Below are positions 36,710 through 45,609 of a stretch of DNA of 64,000 bases, piece after piece (position 1 is the first letter of the stretch; each line of letters starts with the position of its first letter). Origin of the DNA: Candidatus Methylomicrobium oryzae (lineage in GTDB: Bacteria > Pseudomonadota > Gammaproteobacteria > Methylococcales > Methylomonadaceae). The position numbers were made by a program, and so were the translations under genes. The stretch spans positions 124,001-188,000 of the forward strand of contig NZ_JAERVK010000002.1 in NCBI RefSeq assembly GCF_016745425.1. Direction: 5' to 3'. A model generated the notes under the pieces. That model worked only from the letters and a program-made list of their open reading frames with translations, did not search any database and had not been told where the DNA came from.

Positions 36710-37960
36710 ATGCGTTCTCTCGACCCCGCTTGGGTACGCTCCCGATTTCCGGCGCTCTCTCAGGAGATCGACGGGCGCATTCCCGTTTTCTTTGACGGCC
36801 CCGGCGGTTCGCAGGTGCCCGGCTCCGTGATCGAGGCGATGGCCCGTTACCTGATTTCCTCCAACGCCAATGCGCACGGGGCTTTTGCGACCAGCCGGCG
36901 CACGGACAAATGCATTGCCTCGGCACGGACCGCAGCGGGCGACCTTCTCGGCTGCGAGCCTTACGAGGTGGTTTTCGGGGCCAACATGACCACGCTGACC
37001 TTCGCGCTCAGCCGCGCGATCGGCCGCGAGCTGAATCCGGGCGACGAAATTCTGGTAACCCGGCTCGACCATTACGCGAATGTCTCCCCTTGGAAGGTTC
37101 TGGAAGATGAGGTCGGCGCGGTCGTCCGGGTCGTGGATTTCCATCCCGAAGACTGCACGCTCGACATGGAAAACCTGAAGCGCAAGATCAATGCGAAAAC
37201 GCGGGTCGTGGCGATCGGGTATGCGTCCAATGCGGTAGGGACGATCAACGACGTAGCCGCCGTGGTACGCCTGGCGCATGCGGTCGGCGCCTGGGTTTTC
37301 GTGGATGCGGTACATTACGCTGCCCACGGGCCGATCGACGTGTATGCGCTCGATTGCGATTTTCTCGCCTGTTCCGCTTACAAATTCTACGGTCCGCATG
37401 TCGGAGTCCTGTACGGCAAACAGGAACATTTGACCCGCCTGCGCCCGTGCAAGGTGCTGCCTGCCCCCGATGAGGTCCCCTCGCGCTGGGAAACCGGAAC
37501 GCTGAACCACGAGGGTCTGGCGGGACTTACGGCGACCGTCGATTATCTGGCCGAACTGGGCCAGCACATCTCGCCGTCCGGATCGCGCCGGGGTGCGCTC
37601 GTCGCCGCGCTGGAAGCGAGCCGGCGGTATGAGCGGGTGTTATGCGAACAATTGATTACGGGATTATTAAAGATACCGGGACTGAGCGTGTACGGTATTA
37701 CCGATCCCGCTCGCTTCGCCTGGCGTACCCCTACGGTCGCGGTTCGGCTGGCCGGAAAAAAAACCGACGCCGTCGCGCAGGAACTGGGCGAGCGCGGCAT
37801 TTTTACCTGGCACGGTAATTTTTATGCCCAGGGCATCACCGAAAAACTGGACGTCGAGGCGGACGGCGGTTTTCTGCGCATCGGGCTTTTGGCCTATAAC
37901 ACCGGGGAAGAGATTGAACGGCTGCTCAGGACATTGCGGGAAATTGCCGTGGCGGTATAG
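36710..37960 (+). CDS. Cysteine desulfurase-like protein (class V aminotransferase, TIGR01976-type)
   Basis: The 416-residue PLP enzyme starts MRSLDPAWVRSRFPALSQEI at an ATG preceded by AAGGAG; a longer frame from 36593 is rejected. It has the class V fold: FFDGPGGSQVP near the N-terminus, TRLDHYANVSPW, the cofactor Asp in VFVDAVHYAAHGPID, and the Schiff-base Lys in CSAYKFYGPHVG. The GPGGSQ start and HGAFATSRRTD string fit the TIGR01976 subgroup rather than IscS or SufS, and no Fe-S scaffold genes are nearby. The substrate is unknown. Convergent with a 2OG-Fe dioxygenase gene. Confidence 0.87.
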   Translation: MRSLDPAWVRSRFPALSQEIDGRIPVFFDGPGGSQVPGSVIEAMARYLISSNANAHGAFATSRRTDKCIASARTAAGDLLGCEPYEVVFGANMTTLTFALSRAIGRELNPGDEILVTRLDHYANVSPWKVLEDEVGAVVRVVDFHPEDCTLDMENLKRKINAKTRVVAIGYASNAVGTINDVAAVVRLAHAVGAWVFVDAVHYAAHGPIDVYALDCDFLACSAYKFYGPHVGVLYGKQEHLTRLRPCKVLPAPDEVPSRWETGTLNHEGLAGLTATVDYLAELGQHISPSGSRRGALVAALEASRRYERVLCEQLITGLLKIPGLSVYGITDPARFAWRTPTVAVRLAGKKTDAVAQELGERGIFTWHGNFYAQGITEKLDVEADGGFLRIGLLAYNTGEEIERLLRTLREIAVAV

Positions 37961-38129
37961 AAAACGAAGCGGCGGTTGGGTGTCGACATTTGGCGTTGCC
38001 TCAATATCGCAAACCTGAAAAATACGTGCAGGAGGTCACCGGCCACGATGGGTGCGCTTCCCGGTGTTCAGCGCACCCTACGGATCGGCCGGAGAAAGGG
38101 CCGAGCGGCATCGGGGCAGAGTGCCTCCC

Positions 38130-38801
38130 TTAATCGACCATCAAACTCGGGCAGGTCAGCACGAACACGTCGCGGGTGCCGTTGCCCTCGCCGGCCGGAT
38201 GCACCGGCGTCGTGTAATGGAAGAACTTGCGGTCGTTGACCAGCACCAGTTCGCCGGGGTACAACGTTTTGTTGAATACCGATGACTCCCCGCTCTTGCT
38301 CGTGTACAAGTGGGTTTCCGCGCCTTCGACATTGTTCCGGTCGACCGAATAAATACAGACGAAATCGGTTCCGTCCCGGTGAATGCCTTCCGGGGCAGGA
38401 TCGCCGAAACTCTCCGGCGAACAGGTCGTCCGGATCTGATGGACGCCGATTTCGGCGCCGGGGCGAAGCGCGCAGAAATCCCGGAATACCAGTAAAAGAG
38501 CGTTGAACATGTCCAAATTGACAAGTTCGTCGTTGAGCTCTTCGAATTCCCTTTTGATGTCGCCGACCAAAGGATTATAGTCCTTGCTCTGGAACAGGTA
38601 GCCGTGGGGCAGTCTCATTATCCCGTCGTCGGTAATTCTGAACCGGGACAGTCGCCGGTATCGGTAATGGCCCTTGATGTTGGGATCGACCGGAAGGTCA
38701 TTGAAGAACGGTTTGAATGCGGTCGGATCGATCGCGTTTTCCGTTCGCATGCAAAACAGAAACCCGAATTCGAATCCGGTCGATACGAAGACTTCTTGCA
38801 T
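38130..38801 (-). CDS. 2-oxoglutarate/Fe(II) dioxygenase, PF10014-type
   Basis: The 223-residue protein shows the PF10014 pattern, with PEGIHRDGTDFV giving iron ligands His141 and Asp143, and FFHYTTPV giving His195. Arg210 is in place for 2-oxoglutarate. Characterised members of this family hydroxylate free L-amino acids such as isoleucine. The ATG at 38801 follows a GGGAG site; a start nine codons upstream lacks one. It stands convergent to the class V aminotransferase gene. Substrate unknown. Confidence 0.82.
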   Translation of the reverse strand: MQEVFVSTGFEFGFLFCMRTENAIDPTAFKPFFNDLPVDPNIKGHYRYRRLSRFRITDDGIMRLPHGYLFQSKDYNPLVGDIKREFEELNDELVNLDMFNALLLVFRDFCALRPGAEIGVHQIRTTCSPESFGDPAPEGIHRDGTDFVCIYSVDRNNVEGAETHLYTSKSGESSVFNKTLYPGELVLVNDRKFFHYTTPVHPAGEGNGTRDVFVLTCPSLMVD

Positions 38802-39035
38802 AGTGGCGGTCTCCCTTGCAGACGACATCCCGCTTTCCTGGCGACAAGGCGCGAACCCGACGATAGAAGGGGGCCTTTACTGAATCCGTTGTTGACGAGT
38901 CGTCCTGATTGATGGAAATAACCCTGGAACATGATAAGGCTCCCGGTGCAAACCGCGAGTCATGGTTTAACGCATAGACCGTTCCGGTTCAGGTAAAGTT
39001 TCCTTTGTTTCGGCCCTTTTCCGACATGGCCCTGT

Positions 39036-39296
39036 TTACAGCGGTGGATCGCCCTGATACTTCCCGCTTCGGAATAGGATCAATTCCCAACGGCGGGCCA
39101 ATTTGTCATGCCGCAGGATGTAAGTATCCTTCTCGGCGTCGCACACTTTGAAATAACTGTATTCGGGCGCCAGCCAGCAATCGAGGATGTCTTCTATCTC
39201 GACCGCCTTATCGGCCATAAAGAAGCGTCGAGGCATTTGCTCGCCCTGGGAGCCCGCTTCGCATTCCACGCGAAGGGTTAACGGATCCGTACTCAT
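39036..39296 (-). CDS. Small conserved-looking hypothetical protein
   Basis: The 86-residue soluble acidic protein begins MSTDPLTLRVECEAGSQGEQ and has a central aromatic stretch (LDCWLAPEYSYFKVCDAEKD) and the ending RRWELILFRSGKYQ. I do not recognise the family, but composition, ordered hydrophobic pattern and codon use look genuine. An AGG precedes the ATG. It lies 54 bp downstream of a 52-residue membrane protein on the same strand, and the two may be co-transcribed. Confidence 0.62.
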   Translation of the reverse strand: MSTDPLTLRVECEAGSQGEQMPRRFFMADKAVEIEDILDCWLAPEYSYFKVCDAEKDTYILRHDKLARRWELILFRSGKYQGDPPL

Positions 39297-39350
39297 AGCA
39301 TAGATACCTGTGTTGAGGCGGAATACCGGCTATGGTAATGCAATCGATCA

Positions 39351-39509
39351 TTAAATTTTCGTATTCTCCGCCGATTTTTTTCTGCGCCAGAAATAGAAGC
39401 CGACGCCTACTGCGGCGGAGGCCAATAACAGCATCAACAGGGGCTGTTCGTAAAAGAGATTGAAAAAAGCGCCCATGCCTTGCGATGTGCCCCGATAATA
39501 CGGCCCCAT
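39351..39509 (-). CDS. Tiny single-pass membrane protein (52 aa)
   Basis: This gene is below the usual ORF cut-off. Read on the minus strand from ATG at 39509 it encodes MGPYYRGTSQGMGAFFNLFY, then EQPLLMLLLASAAVGVGFYF forming one membrane helix, then WRRKKSAENTKI and a TAA at 39351. A strong AGGAGA site lies 7-8 bases upstream. The positive tail follows the inside rule, so the C-terminus is probably cytoplasmic. I do not recognise it. It may form an operon with the 86-residue gene downstream. Confidence 0.62.
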   Translation of the reverse strand: MGPYYRGTSQGMGAFFNLFYEQPLLMLLLASAAVGVGFYFWRRKKSAENTKI

Positions 39510-39852
39510 ATATTTCTCCTGATGATAATTCGATTGATTGGTTGGCGAACGGTTTTCTGCGATGATCGTCAGCGTATCGGCCGCTTATCGGGATAAAAAC
39601 GCCGGATCATTTTCAGCGGATAAGCCTGACCCGGTCAATATTCCATTTTCTTTCGGGATGTCAAGGACGATGGTCCGGTCTTCGGAAAGGGATAGGCGGC
39701 GCAGCAGCTCGGATACAGCGCCAGCCATTCGGCGGCCGAGGCAAAGATACGAAGCCGGCCTGCGGAGTCCGCGTTTAGCGGCTGCGCAAGTTCAACACCT
39801 GGAAAACCGAAGCCGAAAAACAGCAGGGCGGCCGTCTAAACCGGCTGCGATC
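39510..39852. other. Interval between small genes, no supported feature
   Basis: About 340 bp. A plus-strand ORF from 39538 runs into the next gene's antisense and has no ribosome site or domain, so it is not annotated. No promoter pair or hairpin stood out. Confidence 0.35.
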
Positions 39853-40629
39853 TCACCATTTCAAATCATGGATATCAAATTGAAAGGTTTGCTTGCGCTG
39901 ATCCAGAAACGCGGCGTTAATCGTGACCGCATTGGACGCTTCCGCAAAATGGATAAAAGTATCCGCGTTTCTTAAATAAACTCCCGGCGTGCTTTCGTTT
40001 CGTGCCGAAGTGGCTTCAAAAAATTGCACCATGCCGGTGTCGAACCGCGCGGTGATGCCGCAAGCCCGGTTATCGCACAGGAATTGGCCCTTTTCCAGTC
40101 CGAAATACACATCGTGCGAATTGTTGAAATTTTGCCGCAAGGTCAACACGGCGCGCTGTTTGCCCTCGTAGGGCGGGCCGAATTCGATTTCGTTCAGCGA
40201 ATAGGTGGTGGCGGTAACGATCGAACCGCGCCCGATGGGGCTGTGCGTTTTTGCATAAATCCAGCGCGTTTCCGGTTTCGCCTGTTGCGTTGCCGGTCCA
40301 ATGGCCGCATCGAGGGGGGCTTCGGGAGGGTTGCCATTGGACAGGCTGGAATAGACTTTGTAGCCGGCGATGGAAATCAAGGCGAGGAAAATGAGGATGA
40401 CGAAGCCCACGTTCGTTTCGGTGGGTAAGCCGTATTCGCGGGCGATCTGATTGCGCCGCCGAGTATTGTGAATGCTGATCGCCAGCCAGACCAGCAGCCA
40501 TAAACCCGCCGTGATAATGCTCAAGAACGCATGCAGGGAGCGATTGGTTTGGTACCTTGCCATGTCACCAAAAGCAAATCGTCTTTGCGCGTCGCTAGGC
40601 TGTCGGTTGGGCTGCTTATACGCTGACAT
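39853..40629 (-). CDS. Membrane-anchored protein of unknown function
   Basis: The protein of 258 residues (from Met at 40629; an in-frame Met 49 codons upstream is weaker) has two N-terminal membrane helices. The first is HAFLSIITAGLWLLVWLAIS and the second NVGFVILIFLALISIAGYKV, joined by an Arg-rich loop. A periplasmic or exported beta-rich domain follows, to the end (TATTYSLNEIEFGPPYEGKQ, FLCDNRACGITARFDTG). The first helix region resembles superinfection-immunity-type short membrane modules; the remainder is unknown. Two Cys in CDNRAC could pair. Confidence 0.65.
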   Translation of the reverse strand: MSAYKQPNRQPSDAQRRFAFGDMARYQTNRSLHAFLSIITAGLWLLVWLAISIHNTRRRNQIAREYGLPTETNVGFVILIFLALISIAGYKVYSSLSNGNPPEAPLDAAIGPATQQAKPETRWIYAKTHSPIGRGSIVTATTYSLNEIEFGPPYEGKQRAVLTLRQNFNNSHDVYFGLEKGQFLCDNRACGITARFDTGMVQFFEATSARNESTPGVYLRNADTFIHFAEASNAVTINAAFLDQRKQTFQFDIHDLKW

Positions 40630-40905
40630 AGAGTGCCGCCTGCTGATAGTCCATGAGTGTCGGTCGTGTTTGGTCAGGGGACGCAAGATATCCCCCGCCA
40701 GCGAACCGAGCTGCATTTTACTGAATTTTTTGCGAAGCCAGAAGAACTTCCGCACCGTTCCCTTTTTTCGGCTCATTCTCGGATTTCCGAATTTTCATAA
40801 GACTTTCAAAACCGGCTGAAATTCCTTTGCTCACAATAGCAAGCAAGCCAGCCGAGTGCATCCTAAAAGCCGCGTTATTCGAAGAGTATTTAATCCTATC
40901 GAGCT

Positions 40906-41064
40906 TTAGGCAATAATCAGCCAGCCCTTTTGAGGATTTACGGGATAAGAAATCGTTTTTTCTTCATACTGTCCGTGTACGGCCGACCATCCGAACAGCA
41001 GGCCGCTGATTACCAAAAAAAGGAGGATAAATATCATCAAAAACTCTTTAATAATTTGTAGCAT
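40906..41064 (-). CDS. Small single-pass membrane protein (52 aa)
   Basis: From the ATG at 41064 (AGGGAG site 8 bases upstream) the product is MLQIIKEFLMIFILLFLVIS plus GLLFGWSAVHGQYEEKTISY and a short tail ending KGWLIIA. One N-terminal membrane helix is followed by a small periplasmic tail. A longer frame from 41136 has no ribosome site. Not recognised; one of several tiny membrane proteins in this region. Confidence 0.6.
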   Translation of the reverse strand: MLQIIKEFLMIFILLFLVISGLLFGWSAVHGQYEEKTISYPVNPQKGWLIIA

Positions 41065-41339
41065 TTCATATCTCCCTATGACTCGGACGCCGGTCCTTTT
41101 GCTATAAATTTTAGCTTCGGTCGTTAAGCCGCTCACTCTTTTTCTAGCTCAAGATTTTGATTTTAAATAATTTCTTAATTTGACGGGCAAATTTCCTCCT
41201 GGTTCAACAGGGCATTCGCAGTCAGGCACACGCTCATATGCGGAACCGTCGGTTTTTCGACAGCCTGCCTTATTCCGGCGTCGCTTATCGATGTGGAACG
41301 GGTATGACGATAAAGATTCTGGAGGCGGGCGGCACGCAA

Positions 41340-41630
41340 TTAGCGGGTTCTGTCTTCAAACAGCGGTTTGTTCGGCGGCTGGCCGGGTCTGATATCAAGC
41401 GCCTTCAATGCGCTATAGGTCGCCACCAGAAAAGGAACGCAATAAGTCAGAAGCGCCTTGCCCGCATCGAGGTGCTCCAAGGCGCGAAAATCCCCCCACA
41501 GCAGCCCGAGCAAAGGCTGCGGCTGGTTGATCAGGTTCAGCAAAGTCCCGACCACTAAGGCCACCCTGAAAGAACGCCGGTAGATGCCCAGGCGGAGAGC
41601 CATGCGATGAATACGAAGCAAGTTCGACAT
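41340..41630 (-). CDS. NrtS-like small membrane protein (putative nitrate/nitrite transport)
   Basis: The 96-residue protein contains two helices with the pattern RVALVVGTLLNLINQPQPLL and LLTYCVPFLVATYSALKAL. These closely follow the NrtS family, small two-helix membrane proteins described as nitrate/nitrite transporters. The C-terminal 18 residues are an additional polar tail. No nitrate reductase or other N genes are adjacent. Ribosome site weak. Confidence 0.7.
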   Translation of the reverse strand: MSNLLRIHRMALRLGIYRRSFRVALVVGTLLNLINQPQPLLGLLWGDFRALEHLDAGKALLTYCVPFLVATYSALKALDIRPGQPPNKPLFEDRTR

Positions 41631-41982
41631 AGAGTTTCTTTGCGGGTGATCAAGGAATGAGGATTTCGGCGTTACCGGCAGGGCAATCCGGCTCCTCTAT
41701 CGGGAAGATTGAGCCATCCCCTGTCAAGTAGAGTTAAGAAAAGATTCAACGATTTTGTTCCGACGGGTTGGCCCCTTGCCGCTCTGGAGGAAAATTTACC
41801 GGTTCAGTCGGGCTCATCTGGACGTTTTCGGCAAACTAGGGTCTAATTCGACAAGGCCGATAAAACGGTGCCCGCGTTTTACGTTTATCTTTGGGGGCCG
41901 GGTGAGCCGGCAGCAGAATTTTTGTAAGGTTCCGTGCGTTATTGCCGACTTACAGCATACTCTATGCTCAAGGAGAACCGTT
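41631..41982. other. Upstream region of the phosphate permease gene
   Basis: About 350 bp without a supported gene; the open frame that extends upstream from pit is not plausible coding sequence. A CTGTCA hexamer at about 41725 resembles half of a Pho box but the second half is missing, so no PhoB site is claimed. Confidence 0.35.
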
Positions 41983-43098
41983 ATGCTTACCAGCTTGTTG
42001 TTTCTCAGTGTCTGCTTTCTGGCCTATGCCAACGGCGCCAACGACAATTTCAAAGGGGTCGCGAGTTTGTTCGGCAGCGGCATCCTCAATTACCGCCAGG
42101 CCGTTGCCTGGGCAACCCTATCGACGCTGGCCGGATCGGTCGCCGCGCTGTTTTTGGCGCAAACCTTGTTGGTCAAATTTTCCGGTAAAGGACTGGCGCC
42201 CGATGCATTGATCCATACCCTGCCGTTCATGATCGCGGTTGCAGGCGGCGCAGGAGCGACCGTGATCCTGGCCACACGCCACGGTTTTCCGGTCTCGACC
42301 ACGCACGCGCTTTTGGGCGCGATGGCCGGCAGTACCTTATTGGCCACATCCGGCGCCATCAGCTTAACCCCTTTGCTGAACAATTTCGTGACGCCGCTGT
42401 TGGTCAGCCCGGTTCTGGCCCTGCTGCTGGCCGGTACGTTGTATTGGACGGTAGCTCGTTGGTCGCTGAAAAGGCCGGTCGACGACCCGATGTGCCTGTG
42501 CCTGGAAACTGCCGACAGTCAGGCGCTGATGGCGGATAATGCGGGCATCGTACTCGATTCCGCTCGCGTTCCGGCGCTGAGCCTCGACCGGCAGGAAGCC
42601 TGCGCCGAGCGCCAGGCCGGCATGATCTTCGGCTTCGATATGCTGAAGCTTCGCGACGGGCTGCATTTCTGCAGCGCGGGCGCCGTCTGCTTCGCCCGCG
42701 GACTGAACGATACCCCGAAAATAGCCGCCCTGCTGTTGCTGGCCCCGAACATGACCGAACAGGGCATAATTCTCGCGGTGGGGCTGGCGATGATGGCGGG
42801 CGGCGTACTCAATGCCCGCAAAGTGGCGGACACCATGAGCTACAAAATTACCGCCATCAGCCACGACCAGGGCCTTTCGGCCAATCTGGTCACCGCACTG
42901 TTGGTCATCTTCGCCAGTAAACTGGGTATGCCCGTTTCGACCACCCACGTTTCGGTGGGATCGTTATTCGGTATCGGCTTGGTCACCGGCAAGGCCAATA
43001 CGCAGGTGATCGCATCGATTGCGTTGTCCTGGCTGTTGACCTTGCCGTGCGCGGCCGTTTCGGGCATGGTAATTTACTTCATTGCCGCAGGCAACTAA
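41983..43098 (+). CDS. pit: PiT-family inorganic phosphate permease
   Basis: The 371-residue polytopic transporter has the two PiT signatures: FLAYANGANDNFKGVASLFG at the N-terminus and GLNDTPKIAALLLL in the second half, plus paired VSTTHA/VSTTHV motifs (FPVSTTHALLGAM, MPVSTTHVSVGSL). It imports phosphate, and PiT carriers also let arsenate in. The ATG at 43098-side frame begins at 41983 after an AGGAGA site. It starts the arsenic-related string with arsM 25 bp downstream, suggesting co-transcription. Confidence 0.92.
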   Translation: MLTSLLFLSVCFLAYANGANDNFKGVASLFGSGILNYRQAVAWATLSTLAGSVAALFLAQTLLVKFSGKGLAPDALIHTLPFMIAVAGGAGATVILATRHGFPVSTTHALLGAMAGSTLLATSGAISLTPLLNNFVTPLLVSPVLALLLAGTLYWTVARWSLKRPVDDPMCLCLETADSQALMADNAGIVLDSARVPALSLDRQEACAERQAGMIFGFDMLKLRDGLHFCSAGAVCFARGLNDTPKIAALLLLAPNMTEQGIILAVGLAMMAGGVLNARKVADTMSYKITAISHDQGLSANLVTALLVIFASKLGMPVSTTHVSVGSLFGIGLVTGKANTQVIASIALSWLLTLPCAAVSGMVIYFIAAGN

Positions 43099-43123
43099 CT
43101 CCGCTCAAAACAAGAGGTATCCA

Positions 43124-44170
43124 GTGACTACCAGTATCGAAATCAATGAATCGGTCCGCCATTATTACGGACAGGTGCTGCAGTCGAGCAGCGACCTGAA
43201 AACCAGCGCCTGCTGCAGCATCGAGGCAATGCCAAATTATCTGAAAGCCTTATTGGCCGGTTTACATCCGGAAGTGCTGGAGCGATTCTACGGCTGCGGT
43301 TCGCCGCTGCCGCCGGCTTTGGAGGGCAAAACCGTGCTCGACCTGGGCTGCGGCACCGGCCGCGATTGCTATCTGCTGTCCAAACTGGTCGGCTCTACGG
43401 GGCGAGTGATCGGCGTGGATATGACACCGGAACAGCTGGAGGTGGCCGTGCGGCACCGGGGATGGCACGCCGAACGCTACGGCTATGCCAATGTCGAATT
43501 TCTGCACGGACATATTGAAAATCTGACGGCGGTCGGGATCGCCGATGACAGCATCGATGTGGTGGTATCCAATTGCGTGATCAACCTGTCGCCCGAAAAG
43601 CCCCGCGTATTGGCCGAAATCTTCCGGGTGCTGAAACCGGGCGGCGAACTGTATTTTTCCGACGTGTTTGCCGACCGGCGCATCCCGGCCGAATTGCGCC
43701 GCGATCGTGTACTGCTCGGCGAGTGCCTCGGCGGGGCATTGTACTGGGAAGACTTCCGGCGAATTTTGCAGGACCTGGGCTGTCCGGACGTCCGCAGCGT
43801 CAAGCGGAATGCGATCAGCTTGGACGATCCGGAGGTATTCGCCAAGATCGGCATGGTCAATTTTCAGTCGGTCACGGTACGCGCCTTCAAAATGCCGCTC
43901 GAAGACCGGTGCGAAGATTTCGGGCAGGTGGCGGTGTACCTTGGCAGCCTCCCGGAACATCCGCACAGTTTCGATCTGGACGATCATCATCATTTCGAGA
44001 CCGGCCGCCCGCTGCGGGTCTGCGGCAATACCGCCGACATGCTGGCCGGCAGCCGTTACGGCGGCCATTTCCAGGTGCTGGGGGATAAATCCCGCCACTT
44101 CGGGTTGTTCGATTGTTCGCCGGGTCCCCAATCCGCCGGCGCTCCAAAAGCGGACGGCGCCTGCTGCTGA
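43124..44170 (+). CDS. arsM: Arsenite S-adenosylmethionine methyltransferase ArsM
   Basis: The 348-residue enzyme starts from GTG at 43124 (AGAGG site) as VTTSIEINESVRHYYGQVLQ. SAM motif I is VLDLGCGTGRDC near residue 71. The three Cys that bind As(III) in ArsM are present at about C58 (FYGCGSPLP), C151 (SNCVINLSPEK) and C201 (GECLGGALYWEDF). A C-terminal domain to 348 ends in ...ADGACC. It methylates arsenite stepwise to MMA/DMA. Following genes (arsS and a TIGR04282 glycosyltransferase) point to arsenosugar synthesis rather than simple volatilisation. Confidence 0.92.
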   Translation: MTTSIEINESVRHYYGQVLQSSSDLKTSACCSIEAMPNYLKALLAGLHPEVLERFYGCGSPLPPALEGKTVLDLGCGTGRDCYLLSKLVGSTGRVIGVDMTPEQLEVAVRHRGWHAERYGYANVEFLHGHIENLTAVGIADDSIDVVVSNCVINLSPEKPRVLAEIFRVLKPGGELYFSDVFADRRIPAELRRDRVLLGECLGGALYWEDFRRILQDLGCPDVRSVKRNAISLDDPEVFAKIGMVNFQSVTVRAFKMPLEDRCEDFGQVAVYLGSLPEHPHSFDLDDHHHFETGRPLRVCGNTADMLAGSRYGGHFQVLGDKSRHFGLFDCSPGPQSAGAPKADGACC

Positions 44171-44190
44171 AAGGCGGCCGGTCATCTTTT

Positions 44191-44448
44191 GGATCTGGTA
44201 GGAAATAACTTCCCGAATGTGGATTGTTTTAAAAAGCAGAGGCTTCACTCCCCTCTTTGAAAAAGACGACTGCAGGGAGACAGGAGGTACGAGCCCAAGG
44301 AAGGGTGAGGTAGATCACGTCGGGAACACGCGATCGAGGGCAATGCAGGAGCTATATTGCCGAGGGGCGGGGGAGATTTTTTAAACAAATCCCCCTCGAT
44401 CCCCCTTTTTCAAAGGGGGAAGTTGTTTTTGACGAAATCCTAAGTGCA
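44191..44448 (+). repeat. Dispersed repeat family 1, copy A (with 73-bp insertion)
   Basis: Inverted relative to copy B at 57535-57718. Shared blocks are a GGATTGTTTTAAAAAGCAGA-type start, CTCCCCTCTTTGAAAAAGACG, GAGCTATATTGCCGAGGGGC and the hairpin CCCCCTTTTTCAAAGGGGG near the end. Copy A holds 73 extra bases (44276-44348) between two TGCAG direct repeats (44271-44275, 44344-44348). Copy B has a single TGCAG there. It fills the arsM-arsS gap. Confidence 0.85.
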
Positions 44449-44503
44449 ATCGATACCGATACGGCAATATGGATTTCTCCCAGGGCAAACCCGAGGATTA
44501 AAC

Positions 44504-45478
44504 ATGCATGACACCAAACCGCTGCTGGCCGACAGCGACTTTCCGGCCATTTTTCGGCGGCCGCTGGAAATCCTTCAGGTGAATCTCGGTTATCTGTGCA
44601 ATCTGAGCTGCGTGCATTGTCACGTCAACGCCGGGCCGAAGCGCACCGAGTCGATGAGCCTTAGGATTATCGGCCAGGTTCTCGCACTGGCCGAGGCCGC
44701 CTCCATACGCACCCTGGACCTGACCGGCGGCGCGCCGGAAATGCATCCTCATTTCCGTTATCTGGTGCGGGCGGCACGCGGGCGCGGCCTTAGCGTCATC
44801 GACCGCTGCAACTTGACCATTTTGGAGGCGCCGGGCTACGAGGATCTGGCCGAATTCCTGGCCGCGGAGCAGGTAGAGATCACCGCCTCCCTTCCCTGCT
44901 ATCTGGAAGAAAACGTCGATAAGCAGCGCGGCAAGGGCGTATTCCGGCAAAGCCTGACGGCTCTCGGGCGCCTCAACCGCCTGGGTTACGGCCGGCCGGA
45001 TAGTCCGCTGAAACTCAATCTGGTCTACAATCCCTTGGATGCGGCGCTGCCTCCTGACCAGCATCTTCTCGAACAGGCCTATAAACAGCACCTTCGGGAC
45101 ACTTACGGGATCGTCTTCAACCGCCTATTCGCGGTCGCCAACATGCCGATCCAGCGTTTCGGCAGCATGCTGGTCAGTCAAGGCCGTTTCGAGGCTTACC
45201 TGAATCTGCTCAAAAACAGCTTTCGTTCCGATAACCTCGATAACCTGATGTGCCTCAATACGCTCAGCATCGATTGGCAAGGCTACCTTTACGACTGCGA
45301 CTTCAATCAGATGCTGGCGATGCCGTTGGGCGCCGTTGCCGAATCCAGGCTCCATATCGACGAATTCGATCTGAAACAGTTGGAGAACGCGCCGATCGCG
45401 ACCGCCGCCCATTGCTACGGCTGCACGGCGGGTCAGGGCAGCAGTTGCGGCGGAGCGCTGAAATCCACTTCTTCGTGA
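44504..45478 (+). CDS. arsS: Arsenosugar biosynthesis radical SAM protein ArsS
   Basis: The 324-residue radical SAM enzyme binds its cluster via C32-NLS-C36-VH-C39. The C-terminal DUF3641-type domain ends in a Cys-rich tail CYGCTAGQGSSCGGAL, as in TIGR04167 ArsS. It is thought to add the 5'-deoxyadenosyl group to DMA in the route to arsenosugars. The ATG at 44504 follows GAGG. It is separated from arsM by dispersed repeat copy A but keeps the same strand and pathway. Confidence 0.9.
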   Translation: MHDTKPLLADSDFPAIFRRPLEILQVNLGYLCNLSCVHCHVNAGPKRTESMSLRIIGQVLALAEAASIRTLDLTGGAPEMHPHFRYLVRAARGRGLSVIDRCNLTILEAPGYEDLAEFLAAEQVEITASLPCYLEENVDKQRGKGVFRQSLTALGRLNRLGYGRPDSPLKLNLVYNPLDAALPPDQHLLEQAYKQHLRDTYGIVFNRLFAVANMPIQRFGSMLVSQGRFEAYLNLLKNSFRSDNLDNLMCLNTLSIDWQGYLYDCDFNQMLAMPLGAVAESRLHIDEFDLKQLENAPIATAAHCYGCTAGQGSSCGGALKSTSS

Positions 45479-45609
45479 TGCCGGCCGGTTTTTTCAATCT
45501 CGAAATCCCGTTGCCTCGAACCGATGCCGCTCCAATCCGTCGCTGATTTCTCCGAACCAAGCCAGGAACTACGCGGGAATACTGCGTACGCTTGGCCTTT
45601 TGAATAGGC

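Noticed and set aside
39538-39975. 145-codon plus-strand ORF
   Set aside because: No ribosome site or domain; low-complexity Arg/Ser content; overlaps the antisense of a better gene.
41715-41760. Pho box upstream of pit
   Set aside because: Only one CTGTCA half-site; the second direct repeat at 11-bp spacing is missing.
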